Assembly: GCA_030323885.1 (NCBI GenBank)
Contig: CM059200.1
Coordinates: 3,169,729 to 3,233,728 of the forward strand
Origin: Branchipolynoe longqiensis
Lineage: Eukaryota > Annelida > Polychaeta > Phyllodocida > Polynoidae
Reading direction: 5' to 3'
Length of the DNA: 64,000 bases
The position numbers and the translations under genes were made by a program. The notes below the pieces were generated by a model that worked only from the letters and a program-made list of their open reading frames with translations, was not told where the DNA came from and did not search any database. Positions within the stretch are counted from its first letter, which is position 1. Each line of letters starts with the position of its first letter. Shown piece by piece: positions 55,484 through 64,000 of the stretch.

Positions 55484-55570
55484 GTGACCTAGTTGTGGCG
55501 TGACCTAGTTGTGGCGTGACCTTGTGGTGTGACCTTGTGGCATGACCATGTTGTGGCGTGACCTTGTTGT
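55484..55570. repeat. Minisatellite GTGACCTAGTTGTGGC
   Basis: Six imperfect units of about 16 bp alternating GTGACCTAGTTGTGGC, GTGACCTTGTGGT and GTGACCTTGTTGTGGC. Confidence 0.85.
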
Positions 55571-55636
55571 GGCGGGTTGGCCTACAGCTTGTCCGTGTGC
55601 GTGTAATGCGCATGCTTGTCTGCATGGCAGCTTTAA

Positions 55637-57475
55637 TTTGGTTGCATGGTCCGATGGCACTTGCATTTTTGTCTTATTTTTTAGATAAATATATCAAATT
55701 GATCGTTACAAGCTACTAATCATTAGTCCGGAGTGATTTTGATTAAAGATGATTAGTTTTGAAGTAATATGAGCTGAAAGAACCAAAAATAATTTCGACA
55801 AGCTTGTCAAAAGTCCTGTGGCTATGACCCAGATGGTCATCTCGCGGTGACCACGTGATGTGAGATGACCTGGAACCTTACAGGACTGTAGGTAGGTATT
55901 CCTGGTTGGGTGTGCCCTTCTGGGACTGGATTAGTGCCATAGGCCCATGGCACTAGGGTTTTTAACAAAATATAATGTGTGTCTGTTGTCTGTCTATGTA
56001 TGTCTGTATGTATCTGTGTGTGTGTGTATTTCTGTGTGTGTCTATCTGTGTGTTTCTCTGTATGTGTGGGTATGTATGTATGTATGTGTGTGTATGTATG
56101 TGTGTGTGTCTGCCTCTATCTGTGTGCGTCTGTCTATGTGTCTCTGTCTGTGTGTCTCTCTCTCTGCAAAGTCAGGTCAGGTGTATGTGTGTCTGTGTAT
56201 ATCAGGTGTGTGCATGTCTGTGTGTTTCTGTGTCTGTGTGTGCTGTCTATGCATGTCTGTCTGTGTGTGTCTATCTAGAGTGTGTCTGTGTGTGTGTATA
56301 TATGTGTGTGTATATGTATGTGTGGTAATGTCTGTGTGTGTGTATGTGCGTCTGTGTGTATATCTGTGGGTATGTATGTGTGTGGCTGCCTCTGTCTGTG
56401 TGTGTCTCTCTCTCTGCAAAGTCAGGTCGGGTGTATGTGTGTCTGTGTATGTCTGTGTGTATGGGTGTGTATGTCTGTATGTGTGTGTGTCTGTGTATGT
56501 ATGTGTGTGCATGTATGTATGTATGTGTGTGCATGTATGTGTGTGTCTGCCTCTGTCTGTGTGCGGCTGTCTATGTGTCTGTGTCTATCTCTGCAAAGTC
56601 ATGTCGGGTGTATGTGTCTCTGTGTATGTCGGGTGTGTGCATGTATGTGTGTTTGTGTGTCTGTGTGTGCTGTCTATGCATGTCTGTCTGTTTGTGTCTA
56701 TCTGTGTGTCTGTCTGTGTGTATATATATGGGTGGTAATGTATGTGTGTATGTGTGTATGCATGTGTGTATGTTAGTGTGTGTCTGTATGTATATGTATG
56801 TGTGTGTATGTGTGTGTATGTCTATGTGTGTATGTCTCTGCATGTATGTTTGTGTGTATGTCTGTGTGTGTCTGTCTGGGGGTGTCTGTGTGTGTGTGTG
56901 TGTGGCTCTCTCTGCAAAGTCAGGTTGGGTGTATGTGTGTCTGTGTATGCCGGGTGTGTGCATGTGTGTGTGTGTTTCTGTGTATGTGTGTGCTGTCTGT
57001 GCATGTCTGTCTGTGTGTGCCTATCTATGGGTGTATGTCTGTGTGTGTATGTCTGTGTGTGTATGTCTTGTGTGTGTATGTCTGTGTGTGTATGTCTGTG
57101 TGTATGTATGTCTCTGTGTCTCTGAGACACAGAGACATACATACAGGAAACAGGTCAGGAAACACACAGACACATACACACACATCCACCTCATAACCCC
57201 TTCCCCTCTATGACCCTGCATAGCAGGCCTACTTGGTGGGGGGGGGGGGGGCTAATGGGGTCAAGAGATTGGCCTAATTGGTTAATGGCCTTCCTGCATA
57301 ATTTGTGTTTCAAACTGAGTGTTCAAAGGGGTGAGGTTATAAACTCACTGGTTATTCTGTATATACTGTCCCAAATCATTAGCTAATACACCAATATCTA
57401 AGTTGGATATATAGCATCAAATGTAAGTAGTTGTTTTAATTTTGACAAAATTATATTTCATCGGACCATGCAACT
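55637..57475 (+). mobile_element. TTAA element carrying an internal TG-rich minisatellite (copy 2)
   Basis: TTAA at 55633-55636 and 57476-57479. Termini TTTGGTTGCATGGTCCGATG (start slightly changed) and CATCGGACCATGCAACT. Unique flanks are almost identical to 23135-24782; the two differ mainly by array length (about 190 bp longer here). Confidence 0.85.
55985..57165. repeat. TG/TC-rich minisatellite ending in a perfect palindrome
   Basis: Same array as 23470-24480, with CAAAGTCAGG landmarks near 56167, 56417, 56593 and 56914. 57102-57144 is a 43-base palindrome (21-base perfect arms, 1-base centre). Cys/Val-rich frames, including one of 291 codons, are artefacts. Confidence 0.9.
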
Positions 57476-57656
57476 TTAACCCACATGCTTGTTCCCCCCC
57501 CCCCCCCCACATCCCCTTTTATCCCAAAATCGAGAGAGAGAAAAAAAACACCCACTACAACCACATTCCTCTTTTTGTTTTGTCTTGCTAATTAGATTGT
57601 TTTCACTAGCTGACACGAAGTTGTTTGCGTGTTTATAGATTTAATGGCCGTGTATA

Positions 57657-58044
57657 CAGTAAAACCTCTCTAAATCGACAGACCATGGGACTGACTTTAA
57701 ATGGTCGTTTTAGGGAGGTGGTCCGTTTAGGGATTTATTTTTAATCATTACAATGGGCGATCATTTGCCAAATAAAGCGATCAATATAGGGGAGTGGTCA
57801 ATCTGTGGAGGTAGTCGGTTAGAGGTTTTCAATCAATCAATAGTTCCATCCTCTAGTCGAGGGTTGGATGCAATGGTTCTCCACTTGTCCCGATGTTGTG
57901 CTGTTCTGATAGATTGTGAATAATTCAAGCCTGTCCACTGTGAAATATTTGTAAACCATGATGTTCTTGGTCTCCGTCTCCCTCTGCTGCCATTCACCGT
58001 CCCTTCCAACAATGTACGGTACATTGAACTTAGAGGTTTTACTG
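57657..58044. mobile_element. Pogo/Tc1-like MITE with TA target
   Basis: CAGTAAAACCTCT at the left and its exact inverse AGAGGTTTTACTG at the right, flanked by TA (57655-57656, 58045-58046). The left part alternates GGTCGTTTTAGGGAGGTGGTC-like words. About half of the interior is a LINE fragment. Confidence 0.85.
57825..58025 (-). mobile_element. LINE C-terminal coding fragment inside the pogo-like MITE
   Basis: Minus-strand peptide GSRGRRRPRTSWFTNISQWT followed by GLNYSQSIRTAQHRDKWR is the C-terminal tail typical of non-LTR retrotransposon ORF2 proteins. It ends with a stop and a short ATTG repeat (CAATCAATCAATAG on the plus strand at 57829), which looks like the LINE's simple-repeat 3' tail. 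Only about 60 residues remain. Confidence 0.7.
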
Positions 58045-58164
58045 TATATATATATTTTTTATGATTATGTATTTTCATGACAATGGAGAAACAAAGGGGT
58101 GCAAATAATGTCTGCAAACACGTGTTACTTCAGACTTATTCCGTGATAGGGCATGGATGTGTTC

Positions 58165-58495
58165 CCATAGACTAATTGGTTGTTTTACATCCTGGCAGCA
58201 TCTAAGGTCATATCAGGATGGGTACCGACTTGAGACAGTGCACACTCATGGTGACTTTATAGTGCTGCCCCACTGGGAAATTTGGCCACTGACACCATGA
58301 CCCGATATCCTACTCGGTCACATTACCTTGACGCTGAGCTAGCCAGTCCTTGCCATATCCTATTAATGCTCATCGTCAGGCTAGGAAGCGACAAATATCA
58401 ATTTTATGTTATTGGTTTGACTCAACTGGTAACTGAACTCTCGACCTTCCGCTTGTGAGGCCCACGCTCTACCAATTTGGACACTGCACCCGGTT
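58165..58495 (-). mobile_element. SINE family 1, full length
   Basis: Minus-strand copy with tail TTGTTTTACATCCTGGCAGC and head at 58425-58495 (antisense A box CTACCAATTTGGACACTGC). Confidence 0.85.
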
Positions 58496-58498
58496 CCA

Positions 58499-58770
58499 AT
58501 AGATTCACCCCATACCTATAGTAGAGGTGAAGGACAACCCATTAGAAAAAGGGGAGAAAGGCTGGATAAATGAAATGAGCAAATAAATTCTTAACTTAAG
58601 AAACAAAATGTAATCTTTACACACCTTTTTATATTTACCCGCAACCTTTGAACTGATTAAAAGATTAAATCCAGTAGATCAATGAACTCTAAAGTTTGAA
58701 CTGACAGAGCCCACATATGCACATGGCAGCCATTGGCAGGCAGTTCAGAGGTTCCTAGGTAATAATCCAA
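58499..58770 (-). mobile_element. Mutator-like MITE, partial copy
   Basis: ATAGATTCACCCCATACC and the body (GACAACCCATTAGAAAAA, TAAATTCTTAACTTAAGAA, TATATTTACCCGCAACCTTT) match the reverse complement of 62378-62757. The first bases and the far end are lost. Confidence 0.7.
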
Positions 58771-59179
58771 TCTAAGTCAGGAAAGTCATTTTCATTGGCT
58801 GAGGTAGTCAGGTGGTGACCCAGTTCATTCAAACATGGCAGATTTACGTGTTGTGGGGACTCTTAAATGAAACTGATTTTGTGTCATTATGCCTAGATAT
58901 GTGATTTGAACACTGGATACAATATATGCAAACATAAGACCATAACAAAGTTGGTGGGGTCTCAGATGACCTTATAACCACATGAAAGTTTGGTTTAACC
59001 ATACTGGAGTGGCCTGGGGTCTGACAATTTTGTTTGGATTAACCGATAATTTGGATTAACCGACTTTGGTTTAACCAACTTTTTTGATATGATAAATGGT
59101 AGTATTTGTCGGGCCGCCGAAAAAAGTTAGGATAAACCGATCGTTTGGTTTAGCCGAGTTTGGTTTAATGGGGTTATAC
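58771..59179. other. Spacer with pogo-like end fragments
   Basis: TTTGGTTTAACCATACTG near 58988 and TTTGGTTTAATGGGGTTATA near 59158 resemble right ends of pogo-like MITEs in the same orientation; GGATTAACCGA words repeat between them. No complete element. Confidence 0.45.
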
Positions 59180-59350
59180 TGCATTAGGATAATCTGACTG
59201 AGTGTGATCTCAGGTCATGGTTCCATCAGCCTGATTTCCCAGTGGGGCAGCACTATAAAATCACCATGAGTGCACACTGTCACAAGTCGGTACACTTCTT
59301 GATATGACCTTAGATATTGCCAGGACATAAAACTCCAACAACCAAACCAA
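59180..59350 (+). mobile_element. SINE family 1, 3' half
   Basis: From CATTAGGATAATCTGACTGAG to GATATTGCCAGGACATAAAAC with an ACCAAACCAAACC tail. Confidence 0.85.
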
Positions 59351-59485
59351 ACCAACCCTTTGGTCAACCAAATAGAGCCACCTCAGTATGAGCCATTATG
59401 TCGACCCGACTACAAGTTGGGTCGGGTCAAGTCGGGCCAGCTGCGGCATGCGCCAGTCTCAGTCGGCCTGAGTGTGCCGGCTGTA

Positions 59486-60745
59486 CGGTGGCGCCTTCCA
59501 GACTTAACTTGACTTCTGGGGGGTTCCTAACCTTACAACGGTTACCGGCTGCAGAACTGCAGCAATATAGAGAGGCACCGATAAATTGGTCCAATCTTTG
59601 GTTGAAGATTAATTTTCTGGTGGGGCGGTTGTAGAAGCTGGGGATGTCTTTACAACAATCAAAATGACAAATCGTTGGGGTGGCCCCGAATCACTCCAGT
59701 CCGGTGGTAGCAGAGCACCTGTATCCAGTCGACAGCAGCAAGGGTTCGGGAAGAAGGGACGGGTAAAGGTGGGTCCAGCGGTTCCAGCAACAAGAACAAA
59801 GTGAGAGAAACTGTAAGGTAAAGGCCCCCACCCAAGCAAACTACTCCCTTGATCAGGGGGAGAAGTAAGACTGGCAGAAAAAAAAGGGGGTAGAGTATAG
59901 GAAAGAGGAATGAGTCAAATGACGGTGTCTATTTGCTCTATGGTGACAGCCGGCGAGCCAAAGACACGGACAGAGTAAGAGCAGAAAGTGAAATGCTGGC
60001 GGGCTCCCCCTCCTGGAACTCTTTTCAGACATTATCAAGTAGGCGCAAAGCCAGCAAAGAGGAGATAGAGAGAGGTGTGGATGAAGTGCGGTCCGGATAG
60101 CAAGTGGTGTGTTCCAGCTTGCTTTTGGGGTGGTTCATAACCTTACGACGGTTACCACCTGCAGAACTGCAGCAATATACAAAGGCCCGATAAATCGGTC
60201 CAATCTTTGGTTGAAGATTAATCTTCGGTGGGACAGTTGTAGAAGCTGGGGATGTCTTTACAACATTCAAAACGACGAACCATTGGGGTGGCCCCGAATC
60301 TCACTGCTCCGCCGGTAGCAGAGGACTCGTATCCAGTCGACTGCAGCAAGGGTTTAGGAGGAAGGGACGGGTAAAGTTGGGTCCAGCAGTTCCAGCAACA
60401 AGAACAAAGCGAGAGAAACAATAAGGTAAAGGGCCCCACCCAAGCAAACAACTCCATTGATCAAGGGGAGAAGTAAGCCTGGGAGAAAGAAAAAAAAAGG
60501 GTAGAGTATAGAAAAGAGAAATGAGGAGAGTTGAGTCAAAGGACCGTGTCTATTTGCTCTATGGTGACCAGCCGGCGAGCCAAAGACACGGACAGAGTAA
60601 GAGTAGAAAGTGAAATGCTGGTGGGCTCCCCCTCCTGGAACTCTTTTCAGACAATATCAAGGAGGAGCAAGGCGAGCGGAGAGGAGATAGAGAGAGGTGT
60701 GGACGAAGTGCGGCCCGGTTAGCAAGTCTGTGCGTTCCAGTATGT
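59486..60745. repeat. Tandem duplication, two units of about 610 bp
   Basis: Unit 2 starts about 610 bp after unit 1 (CCTTACAACGGTTACC at 59531, CCTTACGACGGTTACC at 60141). Both contain ATTGGTCCAATCTTTGGTTG or its close variant, GTTCCAGCAACAAGAACAAA and GAACTCTTTTCAGACA. Roughly 90% identical by eye. Open frames in each unit do not agree with a known family. Neither gene nor transposon could be recognised. Confidence 0.8.
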
Positions 60746-60979
60746 CTGTACGGTTTAAGTAGGTCACCAGTCTGCTATCACGTGTCTACCGCTGCAACGC
60801 CCATACCCACCACCTCCAGCTCTACGCGAGGGAGGAGGATCGGGCGGGGGTTGTGTGTGTGTGTGTGTTGGGGGAGGGGGGGGGGGAGTGTTACCAAAAT
60901 GGCCGCACTCGTGACGTGTCTGCGGTTTGTACTGTCTGGTAGTTGGCCTGTTGTACAAGTACACCAAGGTTAACTAAGC
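60746..60979. other. Spacer with (TG)n and poly-G
   Basis: CpG-containing unique DNA with TG/G tract at 60852-60886. No gene recognised. Confidence 0.4.
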
Positions 60980-61286
60980 TCTCCTCTCCTCCCTCCTCTC
61001 CTCTCCTCTCTTCTGTCCTCGCTCCTCTCCTCGCTCCTCTCCTCTCCCATCTCCTCCTCTCCCCTCCTCTCCCCTCCTCTCCTCTCTCCTCTCCTCCCCC
61101 CCCCCTCTCCTCTCCGCCCCTCCTTTCCTCTCCTCTCCCCTCCCTTCCCCTTCCCCTCCCCTCCCCTCCCGTCCTCTCCCCTCCCCTCCCGTCCTCTCCC
61201 CTCCCTTCCTCTCCTCTCCCTTCCTCTCCTCTCTCCTCCCCTCCCCTCCCCCTCCCCTCCACTCCCCTCCCCTCCCCTCCCTCCAC
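60980..61286. repeat. Long (CTCTC/CCCTC)n pyrimidine tract
   Basis: About 300 bases of nearly pure C and T on the plus strand. Ser/Pro- and Glu/Gly-rich frames of up to 131 codons are artefacts. Confidence 0.95.
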
Positions 61287-61559
61287 ACACAGCGCCTAGA
61301 GTTGGCGGCCCACCATGCCTCTGCCATTGTCATAACAGTATTGGTCTGGTGCCAACTCCTGTGCGGCATCTAAGTACATGGTCCCCAGATTAATATCTCG
61401 CCCCAGCGTTCGTCCCCTGCGGGCGATAATAGGCTGGATGAGTCACGAGGAACTGGTACCGACCACTCATCTGAGACTCAAATTCTCGCAACATTGCAAT
61501 AATTGCTTACATTTTTTTTGCTGATTTAGTTTTCTTTAATTAATCATTGAATATGGTAC
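61287..61559. other. Spacer, no feature seen
   Basis: Unique sequence without recognisable gene or repeat. Confidence 0.4.
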
Positions 61560-61740
61560 GGTTTTGTTGTTTTACGTCCTAGTAACATCTAAGGTCATAT
61601 CGGGACGGGTACCGACTTGTGACAGTACGCACTCATGGCGATTTCATAGTGCTGCCCCACTGGCAAATCAGGCCGCCGGCACCATGACCCGATATCCCAC
61701 TCAGTCACATTATCCTGACACCGAGCTAACCAGCCATATG
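61560..61740 (-). mobile_element. SINE family 1, 3' half
   Basis: GTTGTTTTACGTCCTAGTAAC through ACACCGAGCTAACCAGCC on the minus strand; head absent. Confidence 0.85.
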
Positions 61741-61904
61741 GTAAGGTAGATTGGTCGGGATCACCCTATGAAATGGCCAAAATGGCAAAATAGATCTGTT
61801 TTGGATTGTTTCAAATGGCCCTCAGCGTTCGGCTCTGACCCATTTGAGATCACTTCACCCACCCACCCACTCACCCTACATTGTTACATATCCCTACATT
61901 TGTG

Positions 61905-62245
61905 GAACCGGATGCAGTGGCTGAGTCGGTAAAGCGCAGGCTTCCCGTGTGGAAGGCCGGGAGTTTGAATCCTGTTCGAGTCAAACCAGTGACTTTCAAA
62001 ATTGATACTTGTTGCTTACTCCTAGCCTGGCACTCGACATTACTAGGATAGGGCAAGGAGTGGTTAGCTCAGTATCGGGATAGTGTGACGGAGTGGGAAA
62101 TTAGGTCATGATGCTGATGGCCTGGTTTCCCATTGGGGCAGCACTATAAAGTTGCCATGAGTGCTGCGCACTGTTGCAAATGGGTACTCGTCCTGATATG
62201 ACCTTAGATGTTGTTAAGAAATAAAACCCCAACAGACCAACATTT
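61905..62245 (+). mobile_element. SINE family 1, full length
   Basis: Head with A box (TGGCTGAGTCGGTAAAGCGC) and B box (GGGAGTTTGAATCCTG); body to GATGTTGTTAAGAAATAAAAC. Confidence 0.9.
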
Positions 62246-62377
62246 GTGGAAGTTGGTTTTCTTTTGATATTTGTACTTATCATCTACAAAATTGTTGCAT
62301 ATATGGATTAGCAAGCTTAAAAAATTAAAGGTGTGTGTAAGTAGAGTATATAACAAAATTTCATACGTGGCACGCAC

Positions 62378-62757
62378 TAGATAAAAGATTCACCCAGTAC
62401 AGGGGTGAACGACAACATAGTGTAAATACGGGCGAAAATAGCTTTAGTATGGAACGGGAAGTAGATTGCCTGCCTCCAGTATCAAATGGATACTTATATC
62501 GGCACAGAGTTGGTGAAATGGGAGAGAATGCAAAAGGACAAGATGGCGGCCATAGAACGCCGTCGATTTCACTTTTAAATTGCAACTCAAAAGTAGCGGG
62601 TAAATATGAAGACGTACATAAAGAATATACTGTGCTTCTTAAATTAAGAATTTACCAGCTCAGTTAATTTCCCCAGCATGTCGAAATTCTTCGCCAGTTT
62701 TTCTAATGGGTTGGTTTTCACCCCTGTACTGGAAGTATGGGGTGAATCTTTTATCTA
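62378..62757 (+). mobile_element. MITE with 9-bp target duplication, Mutator-like (copy 2)
   Basis: Ends TAGATAAAAGATTCACCC and, from the right, TAGATAAAAGATTCACCCC. Flanked by perfect 9-bp GGCACGCAC (62369-62377, 62758-62766). CAGTACAGGGGTGAA is also inverted just inside both ends. The interior holds AAGATGGCGGCCATAGAACG. 380 bp, non-coding. Confidence 0.9.
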
Positions 62758-62794
62758 GGCACGCACATGATGTGATGCTATATGCTATGTTACA

Positions 62795-62915
62795 CAGCGT
62801 TCGAAATAAGAGCTTGTCTCCTTGTCCGGGACACCTGAAAATCCAGACGGACAAGTGAAAATGACACCAGATTTGTCCGGTGGACAAGTGAACAATTTAG
62901 CTGATTTCTATCATC
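62795..62915 (+). repeat. Dispersed repeat copy rich in GGACAAG
   Basis: CGAAATAAGAGCTTGTCTCC, CAGACGGACAAGTGAAAATG and GTCCGGTGGACAAGTGAACA match the repeat at 40383-40670. Confidence 0.5.
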
Positions 62916-63135
62916 GCTTTTTGGTTGTTTTTTTTGTGTTCAAGTGTTTTGATTCTTCTGAATAATATGTTGTCAGTGCTGATGCACTGGTCTTCCAGCC
63001 CTAATGACAATTGCCACTACACAGTAAACAAATCTACAACAATATATAGATAGACAATTACAAGGTAATAAGCAAAACACCGCTACATGAATGACAGGTA
63101 AAGAACAAGATAAGAGAGAAAAAAAAGAAAAAAAT

Positions 63136-63217
63136 GCTATGCTATGCTATACTATGCTATGCTATGGTGTGATATGCTATGCTATGCTATGCTATGCTAT
63201 GCTATGCTATGCTATGC
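63136..63217. repeat. (GCTAT)n microsatellite
   Basis: About sixteen GCTAT pentamers with a few variants (ACTAT, GGTGTGATAT). Confidence 0.95.
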
Positions 63218-63514
63218 TGCCGGGAGGGTTCGACGAGCCATGTTGGTTTATGTTAAACAATATGAAAGCCCTGGTACAGTGGTAGGCCGCTGGAACTTGG
63301 CTGTACAAATATGCCGCGGTGGGGGGGGGGGGGGGGGAATTCGAAAGCAGGCATTTGCAGCAGTAATAACACATGATTATGGTTATTTATCGCCGCTCAC
63401 CACGAAACCTGCAGCTTACCACGGCCTTCTGCAATATTCAGCAGACCTATTTGGCAAAATTTGTGGGATTTGCCATCTGATATATGTTGTGTGGTTATAT
63501 AGTGCAGATATTTT
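63218..63514. other. Spacer, no gene seen
   Basis: Poly-G tract of about 17 bases near 63321-63337. The 160-codon frame starting at 63144 runs through the GCTAT array, the G tract and a SINE, so it is not a gene. Confidence 0.5.
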
Positions 63515-63810
63515 GGGAGGTTGTGGGATTCGAACCCATGGGTTCAAACCATTATCGAGTCAAACCTGTGATTTAAAAATGTATACATTTCGCTTCCTAG
63601 CCTGGCACTTGGCATTATTAGGATAGGGCCAGGACTGGTTAGCGCAGTATCAGGATAATGTGACTGCGTGGGATATCAGATCATTGTGCTGGTGGCCTGG
63701 TCTCCCAGTGGGGCAGCACTATAAAGTCACCATGTGTGCAAACTGACAAGTCGGTACTCGTCCTGATATGGCCTTAGATGTTGCCAGGATGTAAAACTCC
63801 AACAAACAAT
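63515..63810 (+). mobile_element. SINE family 1, head partly rearranged
   Basis: Starts near a duplicated B-box-like stretch (GGGATTCGAACCCATGGGTT) and continues through the body to GATGTTGCCAGGATGTAAAAC. Confidence 0.85.
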
Positions 63811-64000
63811 AGTGCATAGATAATAGTTCATGTTAGCCGATTGGCTTTGTGTGTAGTTGGGTCGCCTGTCGCTGTGTATAAGCTTTTATGCGGCTATTGT
63901 TAACTTGCATTGGGCGCACACTGGGCTTCAATAAATCAGTAGCGGTGTAGTGGTGTGAATATAGCCGCTCCAGGGATCTGCGACAAAAGTGTGCCGGTGT

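Noticed and set aside
60891..61369. Glu/Gly/Arg-rich or Ser/Pro-rich open frames of 106-131 codons
   Set aside because: They read through an almost pure pyrimidine tract; no domain or start context.
63144..63626. 160-codon open frame
   Set aside because: It crosses a GCTAT microsatellite, a poly-G run and a SINE head; not a plausible gene.

Overview
The window is animal nuclear DNA. Only one host gene can be read, and only in part: a single long exon at 7499-8437 (+) encoding the N-terminal half of a Ski/SnoN-family Smad corepressor. It ends in a consensus phase-0 splice donor. The exon keeps the Smad-binding N-terminus, the Dachshund-homology domain and the SAND-like Smad4-binding domain. 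No other Ski exon could be recognised, so everything from 8438 to the right edge is best read as the 5' part of a very long first intron (inference), with the promoter side at about 6480-7498. The GT donor, CR1-like non-LTR retrotransposons, tRNA-derived SINEs, many MITEs and abundant microsatellites point to an invertebrate bilaterian. The species cannot be fixed from sequence alone.

The rest is dense repeat. 1-6470: a TTAA-flanked MITE end, a tRNA-derived SINE and two decayed CR1-like LINEs, one on each strand. 6480-8437: CpG-rich 5' region and Ski exon. 8438-16640: intron with TTAA MITEs, one of them holding a pogo-like MITE that in turn holds a SINE piece, and four foldback elements. 16640-25300: microsatellites, SINE copies, a MITE with 7-bp target duplications, a 53-bp minisatellite, a 1-kb foldback element built of head-to-head 72-bp arrays, and a 1.65-kb TTAA element filled with a TG-rich minisatellite. 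25300-35100: further SINE types, foldback elements, long microsatellites and a hairpin with 91-bp arms. 35100-40700: a foldback element split by a 5'-truncated LINE, a second intact copy of it, and a 136-bp-period minisatellite. 41900-45480: a palindromic 50-bp satellite interrupted by a LINE 3' end, a tRNA-like pair and a foldback element. 46390-50800: nested foldback elements sharing interior modules, and a 28-bp satellite. 50800-64000: SINE copies, a second minisatellite-filled TTAA element, a pogo-like MITE holding a LINE fragment, a 610-bp tandem duplication and Mutator-like MITEs.

The main new pattern is a large set of long-inverted-repeat elements. Their ends resemble GGCCCTGTCACA, several are flanked by 3-bp duplications (TTA, TAA, ATA, CTG, CAG), and they look like non-autonomous PIF/Harbinger-type elements. 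Each is packed with its own short motif in both orientations, and some share the same core behind different ends. No rRNA, CRISPR array or convincing functional tRNA gene was seen, and most long open frames are microsatellite or antisense artefacts.
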